Source: Gemmatimonadota bacterium (lineage in GTDB: Bacteria > Gemmatimonadota > Gemmatimonadetes > Gemmatimonadales > GWC2-71-9). From it: a stretch of DNA of 40,727 nt. This document shows positions 1-7,093 of the stretch, in pieces (position 1 is the first letter of the stretch; every line of letters starts with the position of its first letter). The position numbers were made by a program, and so were the translations under genes. Location of the stretch: the NCBI GenBank assembly GCA_027294455.1, contig JAPULZ010000113.1:1-40727 (forward strand), read 5' to 3'. The notes beneath the pieces were generated by a model, which saw only the letters and a list, made by a program, of their open reading frames with translations, ran no database searches and had not been told where the DNA came from.

Positions 1-69
1 GGGAACACAAACCTCGAGAATCCGTTCGGCGAGGCGGGGTGGTTGTGGGGGCGAGCGTCGTGTCGTCAC
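1..69 (-). CDS. N-terminus of ADOP-type FtsX permease (partial)
   Basis: Only the first 23 codons are present; the gene runs off the left edge. A GTG start at 69 overlaps the PadR stop in a GTGA junction. The translation contains PPRLAERIL, which resembles the conserved opening of the short cytoplasmic prefix domain found before the FtsX/MacB-like permease domains of the ADOP family in Acidobacteria and Gemmatimonadota. Those permeases are habitually encoded directly after a PadR-type regulator, which is the arrangement here. The identification rests on a short motif plus context, so it is inference; the sequence to the left would confirm or refute it. Confidence 0.5.
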   Translation of the reverse strand, partial: MTTRRSPPQPPRLAERILEVCVP

Positions 70-407
70 GAGTTGCGGAACATCGTTTCGAGCCCGCCCA
101 TCATGCTGAGCAAGGCCTCTCGTGACTCTCGAACCGCGGCGAACCCCTTGGCCGTGACCTTGACGTAGCGTCGAGGACGTCCGCCACGTTCGGGACCGGG
201 ATCGCCGAGCCGTGATTTGAGGTATCCTTTGGACTCCAGTCGATCCAGCGTGATGTAGAGGCCGCCACCTGCCACAGACCGGCCGGTCCTGCGGTCGATC
301 TCGCGCATCACCGCGCCGCCGTACGCCTCGTCCCCGAGCCGGAGGATGGCGAGCAACACCATCAGCTCGAACTCTCCGAGAAACGACTTGCCTTTGGTCT
401 TGGCCAT
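66..407 (-). CDS. PadR-family transcriptional regulator
   Basis: A 113-residue protein of normal PadR length. The N-terminal winged helix-turn-helix is visible: an LGEFELMVLLAIL helix, the AYGGAVMREID helix, a recognition stretch around GGGLYITLDRLESKGYL, then the wing with RGGRPRRYVKVTAKG. The C-terminal helix is short, as in the PadR-s1 subgroup. PadR proteins are usually ligand-responsive repressors of neighbouring transporter genes. Its stop overlaps the start of a probable FtsX permease (GTGA), so the two are co-translated and the regulator probably controls that permease and itself. A -10-like TACAAT lies about 10 bases before the ATG and is part of a small palindrome that could be its own operator. 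Confidence 0.93.
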   Translation of the reverse strand: MAKTKGKSFLGEFELMVLLAILRLGDEAYGGAVMREIDRRTGRSVAGGGLYITLDRLESKGYLKSRLGDPGPERGGRPRRYVKVTAKGFAAVRESREALLSMMGGLETMFRNS

Positions 408-414
408 CGTTCCC

Positions 415-423
415 TACATTGTA
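415..423. promoter_or_regulatory. -10 element and possible PadR auto-operator
   Basis: The nine bases TACATTGTA form TACA and TGTA half-sites around one central base. On the minus strand the same bases supply TACAAT, a good -10 hexamer ending about 10 bases before the padR ATG at 407, so the transcript would have almost no leader. PadR operators typically have ATGT/ACAT-type dyads, so repressor binding here would block the promoter. The assignment is inference from position and symmetry; no convincing -35 is visible. Confidence 0.35.
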
Positions 424-479
424 AGGTTCAACCCACAAACAAACTAGCTCGGGAAAGCGTAGACGCACCCCGAGGATAT

Positions 480-487
480 TGTATACA
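480..487. promoter_or_regulatory. TGTATACA palindrome upstream of padR
   Basis: A perfect 8-base palindrome about 60 bases upstream of the first TACA/TGTA dyad and carrying the same half-sites. It could be a second PadR contact site. An 8-base palindrome can occur by chance, so confidence is low. Confidence 0.2.
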
Positions 488-501
488 CTCTACGTTAGAC
501 G

Positions 502-814
502 GTGGACCAAGTTTCAAACCCGGGACAACGGGACGGGCCGCCGCTCGCCCCCCTCCGCCTCGCTGTTGAGCAGGGCGTGGACTCGTGGCACCTCGTTCTC
601 GCGGATAGCGGCCGGGTGGATGGGGCCATGACGCCGGGCGTCGAGAGCGTACTGCAAACGCTGCCGGACATCGACCGCGGAACGGCACCGCCAAGACCGC
701 GTGGCTCGCCGCGTGTGAGGTCAGCGAGCGAACGTTCTACCGCGCGGTGAAGACAGCATACCCCAGAAACTGTTGGACGAATTGGTGTGTAGGGGCTCGG
801 CGGCAATTGGGTAG
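502..814 (+). pseudogene. Frameshifted remnant ending in a winged-helix-like segment
   Basis: No single frame spans this stretch, but three consecutive frames read like one decayed protein. Frame 1 from about 502 gives a fluent segment ending VESVLQTLPDIDRG near 684. Frame 3 continues at about 696 with TAWLAACEVSERTFYRAVK, which looks like a helix-turn-helix recognition helix. Frame 2 from 767 then gives KLLDELVCRGSAAIG before a TAG at 812. Such a HTH tail is common at the C-terminus of AAA/RepA-like ATPases and primases of mobile elements, but the parent family cannot be fixed. At least two frameshifts and no upstream domain indicate a relic, possibly of an integrated element. Confidence 0.35.
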
Positions 815-1139
815 GCGAATATGTTAGGCCGGTGACAGTGAAAGGATGACAGTAATCGTGGAGAACACAAACACAACGAGGACAACTTGAGGCGCCGCCC
901 GGTACCGCCGCCAATCGTGGCCGGCGGGCAGTGATCTTCGTTACGGAATGATGTGCCTCCCATAACCATCTTATTGTGTGCGCCCGGTATGCCCGTTCTA
1001 AACCGGAAAAGACCGAAAAAGACGGGAAAGCGGTTTCGCCGGCCAGCACGCCTAGATCCCAGTGCTACCGTGATACGCCTTCGGAAGGCCGCAATTCGGC
1101 ACGGATCACGGTACCAGTTCCTACTCTATTGGCGTACAT
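815..1139. other. Gene-free stretch before the pilin gene
   Basis: About 325 bases with no open frame that resembles a protein on either strand and no strong terminator hairpin. It presumably carries the pilin promoter, but I cannot place a convincing -35/-10 or sigma-54 site, and there is no clear Shine-Dalgarno sequence before the ATG at 1140. Confidence 0.5.
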
Positions 1140-1553
1140 ATGCAAACAATTGGATCCACGTTCGAGGCACGCCACCGGAACGGCTTCACGCTGATCGAGC
1201 TGCTGATTGTCGTCTTGATTATCGGCATCTTGGCATCCATCGCCATTCCGAAGTTCGGCAAGACCAAGGAGAACGCGTACATAGCCTCCATGAAGTCGGA
1301 CCTGCGCAACCTGGTTACAGCTCAGGAAACGTACTTCACCGACAACACGACCTACACCACCGACAAGAGCGCCGCCGGTCTGAGCTTCACAGAGACGTCA
1401 GGTGTGACGGTGACGATCACCGTCACCGTGGGTCCGCCGGTGGGGTTCAGCGCCACATCGGTTCATGTGGGTACTGTCGAGACGTGTGCGATCTACATGA
1501 GTGTGGCCCCCGTGGCTCCGGCCACCAACGAGGGTGAGCCGAAGTGCACCTAG
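1140..1553 (+). CDS. Type IV pilin / pseudopilin-like protein
   Basis: A 137-residue prepilin. A 15-residue leader ends in glycine before F16-TLIE, the prepilin peptidase site, with the conserved glutamate at mature position 5. A hydrophobic helix of about 20 residues ending in AIP follows, then the amphipathic segment with KENAYIASMKSDLRNLVTAQE typical of PilA/GspG-like major pilins. The C-terminal half is rich in Thr, Val and Ser and carries two cysteines (in ETCAIY and at the penultimate residue) that could form the pilin disulfide loop. It would be processed in the inner membrane and assembled into a pilus or pseudopilus. No pilus assembly gene lies nearby, so it is an isolated gene here. 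Confidence 0.88.
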   Translation: MQTIGSTFEARHRNGFTLIELLIVVLIIGILASIAIPKFGKTKENAYIASMKSDLRNLVTAQETYFTDNTTYTTDKSAAGLSFTETSGVTVTITVTVGPPVGFSATSVHVGTVETCAIYMSVAPVAPATNEGEPKCT

Positions 1554-1694
1554 TGCGCTAGCACGGAGCGGTTGTTTCGGGGTGGTTCGCGGCGGAAATG
1601 AATACGCTGGACCAGTGGCAACGAGCTGGCAACAAAGCTCCGGCGCCTCGGGACGAGACCCTCATGACCCTAGCAAAACTGCGAGCCCTGCGGA

Positions 1695-1767
1695 CTGGGG
1701 CGGGTGGACTCGAACCACCAACCTCCTGGTTAACAGCCAGGCGCTCTGCCAATTGAGCTACACCCCA
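1695..1767 (-). tRNA. tRNA-Asn (GTT)
   Basis: The minus strand folds into a complete 73-base cloverleaf. The acceptor stem TGGGGTG pairs with CGCCCCA (one G-T wobble), the D stem is GCTC/GAGC, the anticodon stem is CCTGG/CCAGG with loop CTGTTAA giving anticodon GTT, the variable loop is five bases, and the T stem GGTGG/CCACC encloses TTCGAGT. The discriminator is G and CCA is not encoded. Its first base is the last base of the T-tract of a strong terminator on the same strand, leaving no room for a normal promoter immediately upstream. Confidence 0.97.
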
Positions 1768-1803
1768 AAAAAACCGCCCGCTCGGATTTCCGGGCGGGCG
1801 GTT
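1768..1803 (-). terminator. Strong intrinsic terminator abutting tRNA-Asn
   Basis: On the minus strand a 10-bp stem (AACCGCCCGC, 1803-1794, with GCGGGCGGTT, 1781-1772) encloses a 12-base loop that can pair further, and is followed directly by an uninterrupted T-tract reaching base 1 of the tRNA. It is a textbook intrinsic terminator for leftward transcription. Read rightward the hairpin has only TT after it, so it is not a good terminator for the pilin gene. No annotated minus-strand gene precedes it, only the candidate short transcript at 1774-1935. Confidence 0.8.
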
Positions 1804-1935
1804 GCGCTATGAATCGAGTTGTGACTACGCGCTAGCCGGTCCGCCCACGCAGGCGCGGGTTGGTATTGTCGTTGCGCCGTCCGGAAAGCACGCGCATTGT
1901 CTTCGATTCCGTCCTGTCGTCAGGTAACGTTGGGG
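1774..1935 (-). ncRNA. Candidate small RNA or 21-codon ORF ending at the terminator
   Basis: The terminator needs a transcript. On the minus strand a -10-like TATATT (1946-1941) lies in the same AT-rich patch that provides TATAAT for the gene on the other strand, so a divergent promoter is plausible. The resulting RNA would be about 165 bases. It contains a hairpin with CCCGCG/CGTGGG arms near 1849, and an ATG ORF (1897-1832) for a 21-residue Arg/Asn-rich peptide ending NPRLRGRTG. I do not recognise SRP RNA, 6S RNA or another standard RNA in it. Whether the product is RNA, peptide or leader of the tRNA is open. Confidence 0.3.
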
Positions 1936-1944
1936 CTTCCAATA

Positions 1945-1950
1945 TATAAT
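1945..1950 (+). promoter_or_regulatory. Consensus -10 (TATAAT) for the PP-loop gene
   Basis: A perfect TATAAT ends 12 bases before the ATG at 1963, so transcription would start only about 6 bases upstream of the start codon. No Shine-Dalgarno sequence is present, consistent with a leaderless or nearly leaderless mRNA. No good -35 hexamer is seen at 16-18 bases. Confidence 0.45.
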
Positions 1951-1962
1951 GAATGACACGCC

Positions 1963-2619
1963 ATGTCATACGTCCTGATGAGCAGTGGGGGCAAGGACTC
2001 GACCCTGGCCCTCGACCGCGCCCGCCGCCAGCACCTCGACGTGCGCCGCCTCGTGAATATCTACGACGCGGCCTCGGAGCGGGTCGCCTTTCACGGGGTC
2101 CGGGCCACGTTGATCGCAGCCCAGGCGGCAGCCTGCGGATTGGAGCCCATCCAGGCGAGCACCGACCCCGACCATCCGTACGAGGCGGTGTTTCTCGCCA
2201 CCCTCGACGACCTGGCCGCCAACGGGGCCTCCGGCGTGGTCTTCGGCAACATTCATCTCGCCGACGTCCGCGCATGGTTCGAAACGAGAGTGCGAGACGC
2301 GGGGCTCGACCACGTGGAACCGCTGTGGGGCGACCCGCCCGGTGACCTCCTGCGCGAGTTCGTGGACCGGGGATTCCAGGCAGTGGTCGTGAGCGTGGAC
2401 CTGCAGCAGGGGGCCGCCGAACTCCTCGGTCGGGCCATCGACCGGGAATTCGTGACCGACGTGCACCACATCGAGGAATTGGATCCCTGCGGCGAGCGAG
2501 GCGAGTACCATTCGTTCGTGTACGGCGGCCCCACCTTCGCGCGTCCCCTGGCGGTCACCCCCGGGGTGATCCGCACAGAGAAGAACCACCGCTTGTTGGA
2601 CCTGAGCCTCGAACCCTGA
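1963..2619 (+). CDS. Dph6/MJ0570-family ATP-binding PP-loop protein
   Basis: A 218-residue protein of the adenine nucleotide alpha hydrolase fold. The PP-loop signature SSGGKDS is at residues 7-13, and the family hallmark GERGEYHSFVYGGP starts near residue 177. This is the Dph6 (diphthine-ammonia ligase) domain. In eukaryotes and archaea Dph6 amidates diphthine on EF2, but bacteria make no diphthamide, so the bacterial substrate is unknown; an ATP-dependent ligase or amidase acting in the cytoplasm is the reasonable expectation. It is followed after 20 bases by a DUF481 outer-membrane gene, probably on the same transcript, though no functional link is evident. Confidence 0.88.
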   Translation: MSYVLMSSGGKDSTLALDRARRQHLDVRRLVNIYDAASERVAFHGVRATLIAAQAAACGLEPIQASTDPDHPYEAVFLATLDDLAANGASGVVFGNIHLADVRAWFETRVRDAGLDHVEPLWGDPPGDLLREFVDRGFQAVVVSVDLQQGAAELLGRAIDREFVTDVHHIEELDPCGERGEYHSFVYGGPTFARPLAVTPGVIRTEKNHRLLDLSLEP

Positions 2620-2639
2620 GGTCGAGAGGAGATTTTTTT

Positions 2640-3710
2640 GTGAAGCCGTCGCCGCTCAAACTCGCCACCGGCACCCTGGCCGTGTTGCTATCCCTGACCC
2701 ACGCCGCAACCACGCAGCAAACCATCGCGCTGCAAAACGGCGATCGGCTGTCGGGCACGCTCAAAGAGATCTCGGGGGATCGATGGGTCTTCAGCTTCGG
2801 CGGGGTGGCCCTTCGCATCCCCAACACGACCATCGTGGGCTTCACGAGCCCGGATCCTATAGGCGTGCGGCTCGCAGACGGCGCTATCGACGCCACCACC
2901 ATCGCCACCGTCACCGGAGGCCTCCAGCTCACCATCGCCGGGGCGACACGGACCGTGACACCCGACCAGATCGCGGCGGTCGGCGCGCCAGACGATCTCG
3001 CCGCCCTCATTCCCGTACAGATCGGATTCCTCTCGCCCATCGGAAAGTTCTGGGCGCTGAACCTGGGGTTCGGCTACTCCGACAAGAGTGGCAACAGCAG
3101 CTCCCGGGGATTGAGGGGGACCATCGACATCGAGCGGCGGACGTCCCACGACCGGCTCACCTTGGGGCTGGGCATCATCCGGGAGTCCACCGAAGGGACC
3201 AGCGGTGAGCTCGAGCCCAACGTCAGCAAGTACATCGGGCTGCTCCGCCTCGATGTCTTCGCCGGCCCCAGGTTCTTCGTCTTCGGCGCCACCCGTCAGG
3301 AACGAGACCGATTCCAGGACATCGCGCTGCGCTCCACCTACGAAGGCGGCCTCGGTTACCAAGTCATCGACAATGACAACACCGACCTCAACGTCTCCGT
3401 CGCCCTGGGCGTGCGGCGAGAAGACTTCCTCTCCCTCGGGGCCGAAACCTCCTCGATCGGCACGCTGGGCTCCCAGCTACGGAACGATTTCGGATTCGCC
3501 GCACTACTGTTCAGAGCGGACTATTCCCCCAAGCTGACGGCGCTCGACGACTTCCGCTTCGTCTCCGAGGCCACGATCACCGCCCCACTCATCGCAGGGC
3601 TCGGGTTCCGCATCGGCGGCCTCTTCGAACACAGCAGTCGTCCCCAACCGGGCATCCGGAAAGACGACCTGTTGATCACCACCCTGCTGAGCTATAGCCT
3701 CGGCCGCTAG
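2640..3710 (+). CDS. DUF481-family outer-membrane beta-barrel protein
   Basis: A 356-residue exported protein starting with GTG at 2640, supported by a GAGGAG ribosome site 8 to 13 bases upstream. A signal peptide covers about residues 1-25. An N-terminal region of short beta strands (LQNGDRLSGTLKEISGDRWVF) resembles the SH3-like segment often found before DUF481. From about residue 125 the sequence alternates polar and hydrophobic residues with barrel-like strands (FWALNLGFGYSDKSGNSS, RLTLGLGI, ATITAPLIAGLGFRIGG). DUF481 proteins (YdiY-like) are predicted outer-membrane barrels of uncertain function, some salt-induced. Its TAG stop is palindromically shared with the convergent gene on the other strand. 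Confidence 0.82.
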   Translation: MKPSPLKLATGTLAVLLSLTHAATTQQTIALQNGDRLSGTLKEISGDRWVFSFGGVALRIPNTTIVGFTSPDPIGVRLADGAIDATTIATVTGGLQLTIAGATRTVTPDQIAAVGAPDDLAALIPVQIGFLSPIGKFWALNLGFGYSDKSGNSSSRGLRGTIDIERRTSHDRLTLGLGIIRESTEGTSGELEPNVSKYIGLLRLDVFAGPRFFVFGATRQERDRFQDIALRSTYEGGLGYQVIDNDNTDLNVSVALGVRREDFLSLGAETSSIGTLGSQLRNDFGFAALLFRADYSPKLTALDDFRFVSEATITAPLIAGLGFRIGGLFEHSSRPQPGIRKDDLLITTLLSYSLGR

Positions 3711-4303
3711 TCCTGCCGGCGCGATGCCTCGAGTTTGTCCAACACGGTGAGCAACTCGTCACCGAAGTAGTACCCGAGCTCGTCACGCAGCCCCCGATAC
3801 AATGTGGGTCCCTGGCTGACGCACATCAGAGTCCCATCGTCAACCTCGTCGGCGGGACAGAGGGTCGCGTCAGAAACGCAGAGCGGGAACAGGCAATCCA
3901 CGATGGACTTGAGGTCGTGGTAGTCGGTGCCGAACTCCGTGCAGAATTTGTGGATCATGCAGCCCCGGTCCGTGCGATCGAGGAACACGCATGCGCCGTT
4001 GACCACGCGGGTGCGGACCGACCCGCCTCCCGGCAGCTCGGGATCCTCTATGCGGTCGTCGGTGAACCACCGATCGCGTGCGACGCCCGTGTAGGCCTCG
4101 AGCGCATCCGCCCGCTGCTCGATTTGCCGGACGTGGTACAGATCGACGTCCACCCCGTAGGAGCAGCAGGAATCGTGGCAAAACGTGCAAGAAAGACAGT
4201 GCGTGAAATAGCGTTTGAGAAAAATACTGAGATCGACGTGGGCGATGACGGGAACGCCGTAGCGGGCGGGGAAGGGCTTCGTCAGCGTGTGGAGCTCACC
4301 CAT
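3707..4303 (-). CDS. YkgJ-like cysteine-cluster (metal-binding) protein
   Basis: A 198-residue protein if started at the ATG at 4303, 16 bases after the stop of the upstream peptidase gene; a longer frame to 4429 would overlap that gene and lacks recognisable sequence. Cysteines are clustered in the YkgJ pattern: HCLSCTFCHDSCCSYGVDVD near residues 36-53, then GACVFLD, GCMIHKFC, CLFPLC and LMCVSQ. The family is predicted to chelate zinc or iron (possibly an Fe-S cluster), with no firmly known reaction. It is last in the leftward run from the MFS gene and is convergent with DUF481, the two stop codons sharing CTAG. Confidence 0.75.
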   Translation of the reverse strand: MGELHTLTKPFPARYGVPVIAHVDLSIFLKRYFTHCLSCTFCHDSCCSYGVDVDLYHVRQIEQRADALEAYTGVARDRWFTDDRIEDPELPGGGSVRTRVVNGACVFLDRTDRGCMIHKFCTEFGTDYHDLKSIVDCLFPLCVSDATLCPADEVDDGTLMCVSQGPTLYRGLRDELGYYFGDELLTVLDKLEASRRQD

Positions 4304-4319
4304 GGGAAAACCAAAGCGC

Positions 4320-5999
4320 CTACCTTGACGTCCCCATCTCCACGCCGCCCTCGCTCGCCATTTCCTCATCGCGCCGCGCGCGAAACTCACTTCCCGCACG
4401 CCAGTTGGGGAAGCTGGTTTCGTTGCCAAGCCTCAGGCCGATGTTGAAGAGCAAGCGCAGGTCGTCCACCGCGCCTGATAAATCCCAGCTCGGATCGTAC
4501 TCGTCCGTCGGCTTGTGATAGCGGTTCGCGGTGTAGTCGGCGCGCCGCTCCAGCGTCCACGCTTCGCCATGTTCCACATGATCGATGCCGGCGTCCGCGT
4601 AGAGCGCGGGAATGCCTTCCTTGGCGAAGCTGAAGTGATCCGACCGATAGTAGTAGCCCTTCTCCGGCTCGGGATCGGCACGGACCACGCGACCCTGGGC
4701 CGACGCAGCGGCCTCCAGATAGTCATCGAGCTCCGACGCCCCGTAGCCGACCACCGTGATGTCGTTCATTCTGCCGTCGGCATTGAGCCCGTCCATGTTG
4801 ATGGCGGCCACCGTCTTGGTACGAGGATACAAGGGATTGCGCGCGTAGTACGCCGACCCGAGCAGGCCTTTCTCCTCCGCGGTTACCGCCAAGAAGAGTA
4901 TGGAGCGTGACGGCCGCTCTTCGAGCGTGGCGAACGCCTCCGCCAGCTCGACCAAACCGGCAACGCCCGTCGCGTTGTCAAACGCCCCGTTGTAGATGTT
5001 GTCACCCTCGAGGTCGGTATTCCGTCCAAGGTGATCCCAGTGGGCCATGTAGATCACGTATTCGTCGGCGCGATCGCTCCCCGGCAGCACCGCCACCACG
5101 TTCTTGGAGGTCGATTGGGTCGCATCGTTCTGCAGCGTGGTCGACGCCGTCAGTCCCATCGAGACCGCCTGGAAATCCCGCGTCGCGGCTCGCGCCTTGA
5201 GCTCGTCGAAATCGAGACCGGCCTGCGCGAACACCGAGCGGGACGCCTCGTCGGTCATCCACGCCTCCACGGCCACGCGGGACATGTTGTTGTCCTCGGC
5301 GACGAGGTCGAACTGGGGAACGGCCCAACTGCCTTCGACCACTTCCCACGGGTAGCCCGCCGGCTCGGTTTGGTGCACGACTATGGCCCCTACAGCGCCC
5401 TGACGCGCCGCTTCCTCGTATTTGTAGGTCCACCGGCCATAGTACGTCATGGCATTGCCCGTGAAGAGCGCTTCGTCTTGCGTGGCAAATCCGGGATCGT
5501 TGACCAGAATCACGACGGTCTTCCCGCGTGCGTCGATCCCGGCATAGTCGTCCCACTGATACTCCGGCGCGACGACACCGTATCCGACGAAGACCATTCC
5601 CGAGTTGCGCAACGTGGCGCGACTCACCACCCGTTTCGTCCAGCCGATGAATTCACTACCGTAGGCCAGCTCCGTGGTGCCCGTGCCACCACGAATGGTG
5701 AGCGTCGGCCGATTGCGGACCGTCGCCTCGATCAACGGCACGTCCTGGAAATAGCTGTCCCCGTTGCCCGGCTCGAGGCCCAGCGCCTCGAACGCGTCGG
5801 CGAGGTAGGCGATCGTCAGTTCCTCTCCCGGCGACGCGGGAGCACGCCCCTCGAACTCGTCGGAGGCCAGCGTCTGAATGATGTCGGCGAGGCCAGCCTC
5901 GTCTATCGCCTCGAGGGCCGGCGTGAGATACGGATCTCCGCAGCCGTGCAGGGCAAGCGCCGCCGCCAGCAGTATTATCGGTCGTTTGGTCGGTTTCAT
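4320..5999 (-). CDS. M28-family zinc aminopeptidase, lipoprotein
   Basis: A 559-residue exported peptidase. The signal peptide ends in a lipobox (ALHGC, Cys20), so it is probably anchored to a membrane. A protease-associated (PA) domain occupies about residues 130-260, and the M28 catalytic domain follows. The two-zinc ligand set is complete: H320 and D322 in AHWDHLG, D341 in DNATG, E375/E376 in TAEEKG, D403 in NMDG and H455 in YRSDHFSF. It should remove N-terminal residues from peptides outside the cytoplasm. A ribosome site AAGGACG precedes the ATG. It lies 53 bases downstream of the HprK-like gene, possibly in the same transcript; its role there could be general peptide scavenging rather than cluster-specific. 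Confidence 0.93.
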   Translation of the reverse strand: MKPTKRPIILLAAALALHGCGDPYLTPALEAIDEAGLADIIQTLASDEFEGRAPASPGEELTIAYLADAFEALGLEPGNGDSYFQDVPLIEATVRNRPTLTIRGGTGTTELAYGSEFIGWTKRVVSRATLRNSGMVFVGYGVVAPEYQWDDYAGIDARGKTVVILVNDPGFATQDEALFTGNAMTYYGRWTYKYEEAARQGAVGAIVVHQTEPAGYPWEVVEGSWAVPQFDLVAEDNNMSRVAVEAWMTDEASRSVFAQAGLDFDELKARAATRDFQAVSMGLTASTTLQNDATQSTSKNVVAVLPGSDRADEYVIYMAHWDHLGRNTDLEGDNIYNGAFDNATGVAGLVELAEAFATLEERPSRSILFLAVTAEEKGLLGSAYYARNPLYPRTKTVAAINMDGLNADGRMNDITVVGYGASELDDYLEAAASAQGRVVRADPEPEKGYYYRSDHFSFAKEGIPALYADAGIDHVEHGEAWTLERRADYTANRYHKPTDEYDPSWDLSGAVDDLRLLFNIGLRLGNETSFPNWRAGSEFRARRDEEMASEGGVEMGTSR

Positions 6000-6052
6000 C
6001 GGTTCGTCCTTGGTGGGTCGGTGTGGATTCTACGTACCCCGAGCTTCCGCGG

Positions 6053-7093
6053 CTACCCCCGGGTGTCTCGCTCACCGCCGCCGATGGCGTCCAACATTTG
6101 GTGCAGAAACGGAACACTCTCGGCCGGGTCGGAGGAAAGGTGGAGCCGCCACCCGCCGGGGCTCGCGAGTTGGGATGCCGCCTCCGCTATGGTGTCGTCG
6201 TGGCGATCGAACCCGGATTCGATTTCCTCGGTGAGCGCGGCTTCGATCTCGTCGTGCTCGATGGATTCGAGGCGCGCCGGCCCACCGGCCCGTGAGAGCA
6301 AGCACACCCTCACCCGCGACGCGACGAGGGGCGCGTCCCGATGAGTCTGCGGGTCGACCGCCAACTTGGTTTTGCCGTTCGCCTGCAGCGTCGCCACGCG
6401 GTCGCCCAGCTCGGGAAAATGCCGGCGGGCATCGTCGGAAAGATGAATCTTTCCCGGGAACGCCCACACGCGGAGTTGGGGATGGACTTGCGCATACGCC
6501 ACGTCTTCGCCCATTACCGTCAGCCCGTCGCAGGCCGCGGCGTACGACAGCGTGCTCTTCCCGGTGGCAGATCGCCCAACGAGCAACAAGGCCACGTCGT
6601 CGCGGGCCACGGTGGCCGCGTGTATCGGATGGCGGTCCCGCCCCGTCAAGAGCACGAGGGTCAGGGCCTGGACGATGCCGTAGCGGAAATGCGCGCCGTC
6701 CGCCACGAGTTGTTGCGTGACGAAGGCATACGACTCCATGCGGTCGATCTCGGCCACGCCGAAACTGCCTCTGGTCGATACGAGCAAGCGATGCGAGTCG
6801 GGAAACCGGTAGTGCAACGGCGCGTGCACACCCGGTTCTTCTTCTCCGTCGTGAACGAACAATCGTACACGGGCCATGTCTTTTTCCAGCAAGTCGGGAT
6901 GGGCCAGCATCCGTTCCCACGCCCCGAACGAGACCCTGACGGCGTCGATGACTTGCGCGCTGTTGGATTCGAACCGGACCGGAATCCCCAGCACGGGCAG
7001 CTCCAGGCGAAACGCGAGCTCGGCGTCGTTGTACATCGCGTCGGCCGGCCGATCGAAGTCGACCCGCACCGCGTCTCCGCCTTGATCGTTCAC
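6053..7093 (-). CDS. HPr kinase (HprK)-like P-loop kinase
   Basis: A 346-residue protein with the HprK C-terminal kinase fold: an IHAATVARDDVALLLVG strand leading into the Walker A loop GRSATGKST (173-181), then GLTVMGEDVAY (about 191-200), a Walker-B-like segment. The N-terminal 140 residues differ from true HprK and there is no HPr or PTS gene nearby. HprK-like serine kinases of this type occur in polysaccharide, exosortase-linked and lasso-peptide clusters, where some phosphorylate small molecules or peptides. GTG start at 7093 overlaps the preceding glycosyltransferase stop (GTGA), so it is translated with two GT4 enzymes. The substrate is unknown; a phosphorylated glycan or peptide is inference from neighbours. 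Confidence 0.8.
   Translation of the reverse strand: MNDQGGDAVRVDFDRPADAMYNDAELAFRLELPVLGIPVRFESNSAQVIDAVRVSFGAWERMLAHPDLLEKDMARVRLFVHDGEEEPGVHAPLHYRFPDSHRLLVSTRGSFGVAEIDRMESYAFVTQQLVADGAHFRYGIVQALTLVLLTGRDRHPIHAATVARDDVALLLVGRSATGKSTLSYAAACDGLTVMGEDVAYAQVHPQLRVWAFPGKIHLSDDARRHFPELGDRVATLQANGKTKLAVDPQTHRDAPLVASRVRVCLLSRAGGPARLESIEHDEIEAALTEEIESGFDRHDDTIAEAASQLASPGGWRLHLSSDPAESVPFLHQMLDAIGGGERDTRG

Noticed and set aside
1411..1432. Palindrome with ACGGTGACGATCACCGTC inside the pilin gene
   Set aside because: It encodes a Thr-Val repeat and arises from codon choice; no terminator features.
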